This document shows positions 1 to 7,390 of a stretch of 47,562 nucleotides of DNA, piece by piece. Origin of the DNA: Butyricicoccus faecihominis (GTDB lineage Bacteria; Bacillota; Clostridia; Oscillospirales; Butyricicoccaceae); the NCBI RefSeq assembly GCF_024462775.1, contig NZ_JANGCE010000029.1, forward strand, positions 1 to 47,562, given 5' to 3'. Position 1 is the stretch's first letter; each line of letters starts with the position of its first letter. Under the pieces are notes generated by a model, which saw only the letters and a list, made by a program, of their open reading frames with translations, was not told where the DNA came from and made no database searches. The translations under genes and the position numbers were made by a program.

Positions 1-20
1 CACACTTGAAGTCGGTTTGT

Positions 21-148
21 ATAAAAACCGAGATACATGCTCCCGGTTTTTATGGCTTTTGCCACTTGTGGCAAAAGCCTATTTTATGCACGCTGCTGCG
101 TGAGGACTTTTTCGACAGACTAAAAAGCCGCCCTTCGGGGCGGCTTTT
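21..148. terminator. Three tandem hairpins, likely terminators of the upstream region
   Basis: Three stem-loops follow one another in the 259 bases before the first gene. The first pairs ATAAAAACCG (21-30) with CGGTTTTTAT (44-53). The second is a near-loopless inverted repeat, GGCTTTTGCCAC (54-65) with GTGGCAAAAGCC (68-79). The third is AAAAAGCCGCCC, TTC loop, GGGGCGGCTTTT (about 122-148), a classical bidirectional intrinsic terminator shape. The first and third have A-tracts on the left and T-tracts on the right, so they could stop transcription from either side. An open frame at 6-215 crosses these hairpins and is not credible as a gene. Confidence 0.6.
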
Positions 149-184
149 GCCGAAGTGGGGCGAACGGTTCCACGAGTGCGCGGG

Positions 185-213
185 TTGCGGTTTCAGCCGG
201 TTTGTGGTATACT
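185..213 (+). promoter_or_regulatory. Sigma-A promoter of the SDR-ttcA-lipoprotein operon
   Basis: TTGCGG (185-190) and TATACT (208-213) are separated by exactly 17 bases. The predicted transcription start is near 220, leaving a leader of about 40 bases before the ATG at 260, with AAGGAAGG as ribosome site. Confidence 0.6.
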
Positions 214-259
214 AAAAATGGAAAGTTATTCGATTTTGCGGAAAAGGAAGGTGTAGAAA

Positions 260-1015
260 ATGCGGGCATTGATTACCGGCGCTTCGTCCGGCATTGGGCG
301 CGAGATCGCGAAGCTGCTGGCGGAAAGGGGCTATGAGCTGACGCTTGCCGCCCGCCGTGAGGATAAGCTGCGCGTCCTCGCGGCCGAGCTGCCTACCGTT
401 TGCCACGTCATCGCGGCCGACGTATCGGATGAACACGAGTGCCGCCTGCTGTATCAGGCCGCTGCGGGGGATGATCTGGAGATCGTCGTCAACAACGCGG
501 GATTCGGCCTGTTCGGCGCGTTTCAGGATACCGACCTTGAGGAAGAGCTGCGCATGATCGATACCAACATCCGCGCCGTGCATATCCTGACCAAGCTGGC
601 GCTTAAGGATTTTACCGCGCGAAACCGGGGGTATATCCTGAATGTCGCCTCCTCGGCCGGTTTCTTGCCCGGCCCGCTGATGGCGACTTATTACGCGAGC
701 AAAAACTATGTGCTGCGGCTGACGCAGGCCATCCGAGAGGAGCTGCGGCGCGAGCGCAGCGCGGTGCATATCACGGCGCTTTGCCCCGGCCCGGTCGCCA
801 CGGAGTTCAACAAGGTCGCGGGCGTATCGTTCGCGCTGGGCGGGCTGACCGCCGCGCGCGTCGCCCGCGAAGCGGTGGAAGGCATGTTTGCGGGCAAGGC
901 CGCCGTCGTGCCGGGCGCCGCTATGAAGGCCATGACCGCCGCGCGCCATTTCGCGTCCGATTCCATGCTCGCCCGCATCACCTATCATTTCCAACGGAAA
1001 AAGGGGACTAAATGA
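260..1015 (+). CDS. SDR family NAD(P)-dependent oxidoreductase
   Basis: This 251-residue protein is a classical short-chain dehydrogenase. The cofactor motif TGASSGIG lies at residues 7-14, NNAG follows in the middle of the Rossmann fold, and the catalytic serine and YxxxK region are in NVASSAGF and YYASK (about 144-148). Length fits the 250-residue classical family. The best hits expected are the DltE/YqjQ-like group of Firmicutes SDRs, but substrate cannot be read from the sequence. The ATG is preceded by AAGGAAGG at a normal distance. The stop codon overlaps the next start (ATGA), so translation with ttcA is coupled. No signal peptide or membrane segment is seen, so it is cytosolic. Confidence 0.88.
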   Translation: MRALITGASSGIGREIAKLLAERGYELTLAARREDKLRVLAAELPTVCHVIAADVSDEHECRLLYQAAAGDDLEIVVNNAGFGLFGAFQDTDLEEELRMIDTNIRAVHILTKLALKDFTARNRGYILNVASSAGFLPGPLMATYYASKNYVLRLTQAIREELRRERSAVHITALCPGPVATEFNKVAGVSFALGGLTAARVAREAVEGMFAGKAAVVPGAAMKAMTAARHFASDSMLARITYHFQRKKGTK

Positions 1016-1812
1016 CAAAAGAAGAAATTTCCCGCGCACTACAAACCGATTTTGCCCGTACGCTGCGCAAGCCGTTCGTTTACGCGATGCGGAAATACCG
1101 GCTGGTACAGCCGGGCGACCGCGTCGCCGTGTGTATCTCGGGCGGCAAGGATTCCATGCTGCTCGCCCTGCTGCTGCGAGAAGCGCAGCGCACGGTCGAT
1201 TTCGAGCTTTGCTACCTCGCCATGGACCCCGGATACAGCCCGGACGGCCGTGGCAAGCTGGAAGCGAATGCCGCGCAGCTCGGCATCCCGCTACATATTT
1301 TTGAAACCAATGTGCTGCGCGTGGCGCAGAACCACGCGGCCGAGCATCCGTGCTTTTTATGCGCCAAAATGCGGCGCGGCTATCTATATGCGGAGGCGCA
1401 GCGCCTTGGCTGCAATAAAATCGCGCTCGGCCACCACTTTGACGACGCGATCGAATCCGTCCTCATGGGTATTTTATACGGCGGGCAGGTGCAGGCCATG
1501 CTGCCGCGCGTGCGCTCCAAGCACTTTGAGGGGATGGAGCTGATTCGCCCGCTGTACTTTGTGCGCGAGCGGGAGGTCACCATCTTTGCAAAGGCCTGCG
1601 ATATGACCTTTTTAACCTGCGATTGTCCGGCAAAAACACGCTTAAGCGATACCAAGCGCGCCGAGATCAAGGCCATGATCGCCTCGCTCGCGCGGGACAA
1701 TCCGCAGGTGGAGCAAAACATCCTCAACGCCGTCAAAAACGTCGACACCGCCAAGATTCTCGGCTGGCGCGATGAAAACGGCCGCCACAGCTTTTTGGAT
1801 CAGTTCGACTGA
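1012..1812 (+). CDS. ttcA: TtcA-like tRNA 2-thiocytidine synthetase (PP-loop ATPase)
   Basis: The 266-residue protein has the PP-loop motif SGGKDS at residues 43-48, a CFLC pair at C114/C117 followed by AKMRRG, GHHFDDAIES in the middle, and CDCPAKT near residue 203. This is the arrangement of TtcA-type enzymes, which activate C32 of tRNA with ATP and transfer sulfur with the help of an iron-sulfur cluster held by a CxxC pair and a third cysteine. The start ATG overlaps the stop of the SDR gene by four bases. Length is somewhat short compared with the enterobacterial TtcA (about 310) but normal for the clostridial group. Members of this subfamily may act on other tRNA positions, so the exact base is inferred from family membership. 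Confidence 0.85.
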   Translation: MTKEEISRALQTDFARTLRKPFVYAMRKYRLVQPGDRVAVCISGGKDSMLLALLLREAQRTVDFELCYLAMDPGYSPDGRGKLEANAAQLGIPLHIFETNVLRVAQNHAAEHPCFLCAKMRRGYLYAEAQRLGCNKIALGHHFDDAIESVLMGILYGGQVQAMLPRVRSKHFEGMELIRPLYFVREREVTIFAKACDMTFLTCDCPAKTRLSDTKRAEIKAMIASLARDNPQVEQNILNAVKNVDTAKILGWRDENGRHSFLDQFD

Positions 1813-1837
1813 GCAGATGAACTCTGGGAGGCGTGCT

Positions 1838-2458
1838 ATGAAAAATACAGTGGTAAGATTGCTGGCAGCACTGATGATGATATGCCTGACCGCCTGTTCC
1901 AGCACGCCGCGGCCCACGCAGGAGTCGCGGCAGGGCAGCCTTGTGCCTTATGAGCTGACAGAACGGGAGTCAGCGCTGCTTGAGGTGCTGGGCGTGAAAG
2001 ACCGCGCGCAGATCATCGAGTTTCAAGCGCAGGAAGGGGTAAAATCGGTCGCCGTGCAGGTGCACCGGCTGAGGCAGGATGGCGCATGGGATACAGAGAC
2101 CGCGTTTGCGTTCGGTTTTGAGACTTCGGAAACCAATACGATAAGCGACGGCTTTTTTGCTATGATACTTGGCGAAAATAATTCGATTGAGTTCCATGTC
2201 AGCCATAACGGCAGCCACATGTCCTCTAAAACAGACGAAATAATTTTAGAGGCCGAGGCCATTGCCTCTACCACCAGCTTTTTGGGAAACGCGGTCGATC
2301 TTGTGCTGGATCAGGAGATTCCTGTCGCCTTTTTAGTTTATGACAGCGACGGACATATGCCGGGCGCTTCGGTCGAGGACTATTTTGAGCCGTCTGCGTT
2401 CCATGGCATGGACCTTGTGCAGGCCGTCACGCTGACCTTTTCTGATGAACCGCTGTAA
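1838..2458 (+). CDS. Putative lipoprotein of unknown function
   Basis: I chose the ATG at 1838 because GGGAGG lies six bases upstream and because it opens a lipoprotein signal peptide: MKNTVVRLLAALMMICLTAC, with lipobox LTAC and cysteine about residue 20. The in-frame start 66 bases earlier lies inside ttcA and has no ribosome site. The mature part of about 186 residues has no domain I recognise; it contains no further cysteines and is acidic and hydrophilic, as expected for a protein anchored on the outer face of the membrane. It sits 25 bases after ttcA and is probably cotranscribed with it. No function is proposed. Confidence 0.75.
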   Translation: MKNTVVRLLAALMMICLTACSSTPRPTQESRQGSLVPYELTERESALLEVLGVKDRAQIIEFQAQEGVKSVAVQVHRLRQDGAWDTETAFAFGFETSETNTISDGFFAMILGENNSIEFHVSHNGSHMSSKTDEIILEAEAIASTTSFLGNAVDLVLDQEIPVAFLVYDSDGHMPGASVEDYFEPSAFHGMDLVQAVTLTFSDEPL

Positions 2459-2483
2459 TAAATGAATACCATGTTGCAAAATA

Positions 2484-2520
2484 GGTCGCCACATCCGAAG
2501 CAGGGGTGCGGCGGCCTTAT
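2484..2520 (+). terminator. Probable intrinsic terminator after the lipoprotein gene
   Basis: GGTCGCCACATCC (2484-2496) pairs with GGGTGCGGCGGCC (2504-2516) with one mismatch and two G-U pairs, followed by a short TTAT. The weak T-tract lowers confidence. Confidence 0.45.
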
Positions 2521-2562
2521 CATGCCTTACACAACCTATGGAGGGAATCCTTCTAAAAGGAC

Positions 2563-2591
2563 TTGTTCATAGCGCTTAAACACGATACAAT
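2563..2591 (+). promoter_or_regulatory. Sigma-A promoter of the ABC exporter gene
   Basis: TTGTTC (2563-2568) and TACAAT (2586-2591) are separated by 17 bases. The TTG at 2563 could be misread as a start codon of the exporter, but it is better explained as the first bases of this -35 box. Confidence 0.6.
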
Positions 2592-2631
2592 AAATAAGTT
2601 CGGTATCTATATAATAATGATGGTGATAAAG

Positions 2632-4386
2632 ATGAAACACAAAACCGGCGTCCTGATGGGGCGCTTTGCCCCTTATTTTAAGCCGTACGGCGGCGTGCTG
2701 GCGCTCGACCTTTTTTGCGCGGCGCTGACCACGCTGTGCGAGATCGTGCTGCCGATGATGGTGCGCTATCTGGCGCAGCGCGGAATGGAGGATATGGCGC
2801 TTTTATCGGTCGGCCTTGTGATGCGCGTTGCCGCACTGTATCTGGTGCTGCGGCTGATCGATGTGGCGGCCTCGTATTTTATGGCCAATGTCGGCCATGT
2901 GATGGGCGCGAAGATCGAGACCGATATGCGCTCGGCGTTGTTCCGGCACTTACAAAAGCTGTCCTTCAGCTATTATGCGAATACCAAGGTCGGCCAGCTG
3001 ATGGCGCGCATTACCTCCGACCTGTTCGATGTGACCGAGTTCGCACACCACTGCCCGGAGGAGTTTTTCATCGCGGGCCTGAAGATCGTGGTATCGTTTA
3101 TCATTCTGTGCACCGTGAACGTGCCGCTGACGCTGATCGTTTTTGCGGTGGTACCGCTGATGATCGTTATTTCAAGCAAGTTCAACCATAAAATGCGCAT
3201 CACCTTCGGCAAGAACCGCCAGCAGGTGGGCGAAGTAAACGCACAGGTAGAGGATAGCTTGCTCGGCGTGCGCGTGGTCAAATCCTTTACCGGCGAAGAG
3301 CGCGAAATAGAAAAGTTTGAGCAAGGCAACCTCGCGTGGCTCGGTATCAAGCGGGAGAATTACCACTGGATGGGCGCGTTTACCGCCGCCACGCGCGCGT
3401 TTGACGGCCTGATGTACCTGACCGTGATCATCGCGGGCGGCCTGTTCATGGTCTATGGGCACATCGATCCGGCGGATTTTATGGCCTATCTGCTCTATGT
3501 CACCACGCTGCTGGCCACTATACGCCGCATCGTGGAATTTACCGAGCAGTTCCAGCGCGGCATGACCGGCATCGAACGCTTTTTCGAGGTCATGGACGTG
3601 GCGCCCGAAATCAAAACGCCGGAGGGAGCGGAAAAGCTGCCGCGGCTGCGCGGCGATATCCGCTTTGAGGACGTGTGCTTTGCTTATGCGGACGACCCGG
3701 ACACCACCGTGCTCGACCATTTGACGCTTGATATCAACGCCGGACAGTCGGTCGCGCTGGTCGGCCCGTCGGGCGGCGGTAAAACGACGATTTGCAATCT
3801 GATCCCGCGCTTTTACGATGTGACACAGGGCCGCGTGACCGTGGACGGCCATGACGTGCGCACAGCCGATCTGGATTCGCTGCGCGGGCAAATCGGTGTG
3901 GTGCAGCAGGATGTGTACCTGTTTTCCGGCACGATCTTTGATAATATCTCCTATGGCAAGCCGGACGCGACGAGGGAGCAGGTAATCGAGGCCGCAAAAC
4001 AGGCGGGCGCGCATGATTTCATCATGGCTACGCCGAACGGTTACGATACCTATGTTGGCGAGCGGGGCGTCCGCCTTTCCGGCGGGCAAAAGCAGCGCAT
4101 CTCGATCGCGCGCGTATTTTTGAAAAACCCGCCCATTTTGATATTGGACGAGGCGACCTCGGCGCTCGATAACGAATCCGAGCGGCTGGTGCAGCAGAGT
4201 CTGGAACGCTTGGCAAAGGGCCGCACCGTGCTCACCATCGCGCACCGCCTGTCCACCATCCGCTCGGCGGATAAGATCGTTGTTTTGACCGAGGACGGCG
4301 TGGCCGAACAAGGCACGCACGAAGAACTGCTGAGTAAAAACGGCGTGTACGCCACTCTGTACCGGCTTGCGGCGGATCAGACATAA
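2632..4386 (+). CDS. ABC exporter half-transporter (permease fused to ATPase)
   Basis: The 584-residue protein has an N-terminal ABC transmembrane domain with about six membrane helices, then a nucleotide-binding domain with Walker A GPSGGGKTT, signature LSGGQKQR, Walker B ILILDEAT and the switch histidine in IAHRLSTI. This is the MsbA/BmrA-like type I exporter that works as a homodimer or paired with a second half. No partner gene is next to it, so a homodimer is likely. The start is chosen at ATG 2632 (MKHKTGVLMGRF), which matches the family's usual beginning; ATG 2617 is an alternative and the TTG at 2563 is part of the promoter. Substrate (lipid, drug or peptide) cannot be told. Confidence 0.88.
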   Translation: MKHKTGVLMGRFAPYFKPYGGVLALDLFCAALTTLCEIVLPMMVRYLAQRGMEDMALLSVGLVMRVAALYLVLRLIDVAASYFMANVGHVMGAKIETDMRSALFRHLQKLSFSYYANTKVGQLMARITSDLFDVTEFAHHCPEEFFIAGLKIVVSFIILCTVNVPLTLIVFAVVPLMIVISSKFNHKMRITFGKNRQQVGEVNAQVEDSLLGVRVVKSFTGEEREIEKFEQGNLAWLGIKRENYHWMGAFTAATRAFDGLMYLTVIIAGGLFMVYGHIDPADFMAYLLYVTTLLATIRRIVEFTEQFQRGMTGIERFFEVMDVAPEIKTPEGAEKLPRLRGDIRFEDVCFAYADDPDTTVLDHLTLDINAGQSVALVGPSGGGKTTICNLIPRFYDVTQGRVTVDGHDVRTADLDSLRGQIGVVQQDVYLFSGTIFDNISYGKPDATREQVIEAAKQAGAHDFIMATPNGYDTYVGERGVRLSGGQKQRISIARVFLKNPPILILDEATSALDNESERLVQQSLERLAKGRTVLTIAHRLSTIRSADKIVVLTEDGVAEQGTHEELLSKNGVYATLYRLAADQT

Positions 4387-4438
4387 AAAGTCGAAAAACC
4401 CAAAAGTGGATGTAAAATAGGTTCCCACAAATGAATAG

Positions 4439-4658
4439 AAAACTGTTGCAAAGCGAAGAATGCAACCAATTTTGTCATTCTGAGGAGCGAAGCGACGAGA
4501 CCGTAGTCTGCTATCCTTAATCTGCCGCTTAGCGGCATTTTAATGAGCGCGAATCTCGCGCGAATGCGCGGAATTTACGCTGGGAACGCGCGTTCGCGCG
4601 AGATTCTTCACTTCGTTCAGAATGACATTTAGGTACTCTTCTAATTTGCAACAGTTTT
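4439..4658. repeat. Nested inverted-repeat element, copy 1 (MITE-like)
   Basis: The 350-base gap between the exporter and the ATPase is largely one element. Perfect 14-bp terminal inverted repeats, AAAACTGTTGCAAA (4439-4452) and TTTGCAACAGTTTT (4645-4658), enclose an inner imperfect inverted repeat that begins TGTCATTCTGAGGAGCGAAG (from 4473) and ends TTCGTTCAGAATGACA (to 4627). The middle holds CG-rich palindromic words such as CGCGCGAATGCGCG. It encodes no protein. A related copy of the inner part lies at 45459-45560. The structure suggests a non-autonomous mobile repeat; the TGTCATTCTGAG... arm type is widespread in bacterial genomes. Confidence 0.75.
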
Positions 4659-4694
4659 TTTACGGCCTTTTTTTCAATTTTTTATGGAATGCTA

Positions 4695-4721
4695 TTGACA
4701 AACAGCGCCTTCGGATATAAT
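4695..4721 (+). promoter_or_regulatory. Promoter of the P-type ATPase gene
   Basis: A consensus TTGACA (4695-4700) is followed by TATAAT at 4716-4721 with a 15-base spacer, or TAATAT at 4718-4723 with a 17-base spacer. Either reading gives a strong promoter that runs into the inverted repeats at 4720-4757. Confidence 0.65.
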
Positions 4722-4757
4722 ATGAATACATGAACATATGAGCAATCATTCATATAT
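4720..4757 (+). promoter_or_regulatory. Candidate metal-sensor (ArsR/SmtB-like) operator
   Basis: ATATGAAT (4720-4727) and ATTCATAT (4748-4755) form a perfect 8-bp inverted repeat across the start of transcription. Inside it, 4732-4757 reads as an imperfect 12-2-12 palindrome with ATATGA / TTCATAT cores, the shape bound by ArsR/SmtB zinc and cadmium sensors. The position between the -10 box and the ribosome site fits repression. No arsR-type gene is present in the window, so the regulator is unidentified. Confidence 0.45.
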
Positions 4758-4773
4758 TAGGAGGCGAGCTGAC

Positions 4774-7215
4774 ATGGCGGAAGCAATGCGAAAAGAAGCG
4801 CATGAACACGGCGCGGCATGCACGTGCGGCCACGAGCATCACCATGAACATGCGCATTCCCACGAAGAGGGATGCGGCCACGAGCACGAGCATACCCACG
4901 AAAGCGCTTGTGACTGCGGCCACGAACATCATCACCCCCACGAGGAGCCTTGTGCTTGCGGTCACGAGCATCACCATCCCCACGAGGAGCATTGTGCTTG
5001 CGGTAACGAGCACCATCATCCCCACGAAGAGCCTTGCGCTTGCGGACATGACCACGCGCACGAGCACCACCATGAGCATGACGAGCCCTGCGCCTGCGGC
5101 CACGAACACGGTCATGAGCAGTTGGCGGCGCCAAGCAAAACGGGCCGCGGCAAGGGGAAGCAGCGCGTTTACACCATGCAGAATCTAGGCTGCGCGCACT
5201 GCGCGGCGCAGATGCAGCAGCGCATCGGCGCGCTCGACGGCGTAAACGATTGCGTGCTGGTGTACGAAACAAAGCAGCTGCGCGTGACCGGCGCGGACCC
5301 CGACCGTCTGCTGCCGCAAATGCGCGAAATTTGCAGCTCGATCGAAAGCGGAGCCAAGGTGCTCGCGCCCGAGGAAGAGCACGAGGAAGGCTCCTCGCCC
5401 CTCGGCGAGTTGGTCGGCGGCGCGGCGCTGTTCGCCGCGGGGCTGCTGGTACCGCAGGGCGCGGCGAAGTTTACGCTGCTGATCGCGGCGTATCTGGTGC
5501 TCGGCTGGCGCGTATTGTGGACGGCGCTGCGCAACTTGACCAGAGGCCGCGTGTTTGATGAAAACTTCCTGATGTCCATTGCAACGATCGGCGCGGTCGC
5601 CATCGGTGATTACGCGGAGGCGGTCGGCGTGATGCTGTTTTACCGCATTGGGGAATTCTGCGAGGACCGCGCGGTTGAACGCAGCCGCCGCCAGATCATG
5701 GACGCGGTCGACCTGCGGCCCGAGGTCGTGCAATTAGCGGTGGGCGGCGAAACGCGTACCATTCCGGCAGGCGACGCGAAGGAGGGCGATATCGTCCTCG
5801 TCCGGCCCGGCGACCGCGTGCCGCTGGACGGCGTGGTCGTGGAGGGCGAAAGCAGACTGGATACCTCGGCGGTCACCGGCGAACCCGTGCCCGTGCGCGT
5901 GACGCCCGGCGACAGCGCGCTGTCCGGCTGCGTCAACACGGACGGCCTGATCAAAATGCGGGTCACGCACGTGCTGGCGGAAAGCATGGTTACGCGCATT
6001 TTGAACAGCGTGGAAAACGCGGCGGCCAATAAACCCAAGCTGGACCGCTTCATTACGCGCTTTTCCCGCCTATACACCCCGGCGGTCGTCGTCGTGGCGC
6101 TGCTGACCGCGCTGATCCCCGGCTTTGTCACCGGCGATTGGAGCAAGTGGGTCTATACGGCGCTCACCTTCCTTGTAATCTCATGCCCGTGCGCGCTGGT
6201 GCTTTCCGTGCCGCTTACCTATTTTGCCGGGATCGGCGCGGGCAGCAAACGCGGTATCCTATTCAAGGGCGGCGTTTCGATCGAAGCGCTGCAAGATATT
6301 AAAACGGTCGTTATGGATAAGACCGGCACGATCACCGAGGGCAACTTTGTGGTGCAGCGCGCGGCCCCCGCCGAAGGGCAGGACGCGGATGAGCTGCTCG
6401 CCCTAGCGGCGGCCTGCGAGGCCGCGTCCACGCACCCGATCGCGCGGTCTATTCTGGCCGCCGCCGGAGAAAAGGGCGTTTCGCCCCTAACGGTGGAAGC
6501 GGTGAAGGAACAGGCTGGCGAGGGCGTGACGGCGCGGTGGAACGGCAAGCCCGTGCTTTGCGGCAATCAAAAGCTGCTGACGCGGTACGGTATCGACCTT
6601 TCGGCCTACCGCGGCGCGAAAGGCAGCACCGAGGTGCTGCTTGCCTGCGAAGGCCGTTTCATCGGCCATTTGGAGATTGCGGATACGGTGAAATCGGACG
6701 CGGCCGGCGCCGTTTCCCGCATGAAAAAGCAGGGCCTGAAAACCGCAATGCTGACCGGCGACGGACAGGACAGCGCGGAGGCCGTTGCGCAGACCGTCGG
6801 GATTGACGAGGTTCGCGCCCGCCTGCTGCCGGGCGATAAGCTGGACGCGCTGGGCGAGATCCGCGCGAAAAACGGCGCGGTGCTGTTCGTGGGCGACGGT
6901 ATCAACGACGCGCCTGTGCTGGCGGGCGCCGATGTGGGCGCGGCTATGGGCTCGGGCGCGGACGCCGCGATCGAAGCGGCGGATGTGGTGTTCATGCACG
7001 CCGAGCTTTCCGCCGTGCCGGACGCGGTATCCATCGCGCGCCAGACCGGGCGCATCGCGAAGCAGAACATCGCGTTCGCCCTGCTGATCAAGGCGTTGGT
7101 GCTGGTGCTTGGTCTCGCGGGAATCGCTTCGATGTGGCTCGCCGTGTTCGCGGATTCGGGCGTAGCGCTTTTGTGCGTGCTCAACTCCGTGCGGCTGCTG
7201 TACCGCAAAGCATAA
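4774..7215 (+). CDS. P1B-type heavy-metal ATPase (Zn/Cd/Pb efflux) with His-rich N-terminus
   Basis: The 813-residue protein starts at ATG 4774, nine bases after AGGAGG; an earlier in-frame ATG at 4738 lies within the candidate operator. Residues 1-125 are crowded with His, Glu and Cys-x-Cys-Gly, including three 14-residue repeats. An HMA domain follows with the metal pair C140/C143 (GCAHCA). Then come about eight membrane helices, TGEPVPV, the metal-binding CPC at 471-473, the phosphorylated Asp in DKTGT (D515), the HP motif in STHPIARS and GDGINDAP. CPC together with the DSG motif in the last helix (ADSGVALL) indicates the ZntA/CadA type. The His-rich head probably gathers or senses Zn2+. 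It exports metal across the cell membrane. Confidence 0.93.
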   Translation: MAEAMRKEAHEHGAACTCGHEHHHEHAHSHEEGCGHEHEHTHESACDCGHEHHHPHEEPCACGHEHHHPHEEHCACGNEHHHPHEEPCACGHDHAHEHHHEHDEPCACGHEHGHEQLAAPSKTGRGKGKQRVYTMQNLGCAHCAAQMQQRIGALDGVNDCVLVYETKQLRVTGADPDRLLPQMREICSSIESGAKVLAPEEEHEEGSSPLGELVGGAALFAAGLLVPQGAAKFTLLIAAYLVLGWRVLWTALRNLTRGRVFDENFLMSIATIGAVAIGDYAEAVGVMLFYRIGEFCEDRAVERSRRQIMDAVDLRPEVVQLAVGGETRTIPAGDAKEGDIVLVRPGDRVPLDGVVVEGESRLDTSAVTGEPVPVRVTPGDSALSGCVNTDGLIKMRVTHVLAESMVTRILNSVENAAANKPKLDRFITRFSRLYTPAVVVVALLTALIPGFVTGDWSKWVYTALTFLVISCPCALVLSVPLTYFAGIGAGSKRGILFKGGVSIEALQDIKTVVMDKTGTITEGNFVVQRAAPAEGQDADELLALAAACEAASTHPIARSILAAAGEKGVSPLTVEAVKEQAGEGVTARWNGKPVLCGNQKLLTRYGIDLSAYRGAKGSTEVLLACEGRFIGHLEIADTVKSDAAGAVSRMKKQGLKTAMLTGDGQDSAEAVAQTVGIDEVRARLLPGDKLDALGEIRAKNGAVLFVGDGINDAPVLAGADVGAAMGSGADAAIEAADVVFMHAELSAVPDAVSIARQTGRIAKQNIAFALLIKALVLVLGLAGIASMWLAVFADSGVALLCVLNSVRLLYRKA
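4915..5040 (+). repeat. Three 42-bp in-frame tandem repeats in the ATPase N-terminus
   Basis: Units at 4915-4956, 4957-4998 and 4999-5040 each encode CGHEHHHPHEEPCA or a close variant (one has CGNEHH, one EEHCA). A decayed fourth unit follows. Each unit offers four to five histidines and two cysteines for metal binding. The repeats are similar at DNA level, so copy number may vary between strains by slippage. Confidence 0.85.
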
Positions 7216-7223
7216 CGATGATA

Positions 7224-7265
7224 AAGGACGTGTTGCAGACCTTTCGATCTGCGGCGCGTCCTTTT
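7224..7265 (+). terminator. Intrinsic terminator after the ATPase gene
   Basis: AAGGACG (7224-7230) and an inner GCAGA pair with TCTGC and CGTCCTT (7257-7263), ending in TTTT. Confidence 0.65.
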
Positions 7266-7322
7266 GCTTTGATACAGGCATATTTGCTAAACCGCGCCCC
7301 TATTTGTTTGTCAGGTTATAAG

Positions 7323-7351
7323 TTGCAATTCTTAAAATAATCATGTACTAT
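7323..7351 (+). promoter_or_regulatory. Sigma-A promoter of the GGDEF/EAL gene
   Basis: TTGCAA (7323-7328) and TACTAT (7346-7351) are 17 bases apart; the GTG start at 7391 follows with a GGGGGG ribosome site. Confidence 0.55.
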
Positions 7352-7390
7352 GGAAATATCGGTAACCTGTGAAAAAAGGGGGGACGAGCG

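Noticed and set aside
6-215. Open frame of 69 codons at the window start
   Set aside because: It crosses three strong hairpins and the promoter of the SDR gene, has no ribosome site and no recognisable protein features.
3172-4428. Antisense frame of 418 codons over the ABC exporter
   Set aside because: It is a shadow of the exporter codons, without a plausible start or protein motif.
2473-4434. Similar words (TGCAAAATAGGTCGCCAC / TGTAAAATAGGTTCCCAC) on both sides of the ABC exporter gene
   Set aside because: About 19 of 25 positions match, but there is no longer homology and no insertion signature, so a chance match is as likely as flanking repeats.
4716-4760. Start of the ATPase at ATG 4738
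   Set aside because: That codon lies inside the candidate operator, without a ribosome site; ATG 4774 has AGGAGG at the right distance.
5169-5733. Long antisense open frames within the P-type ATPase gene
   Set aside because: GC-rich genes leave open frames on the other strand; these lack ribosome sites and family matches, and the sense protein is certain.
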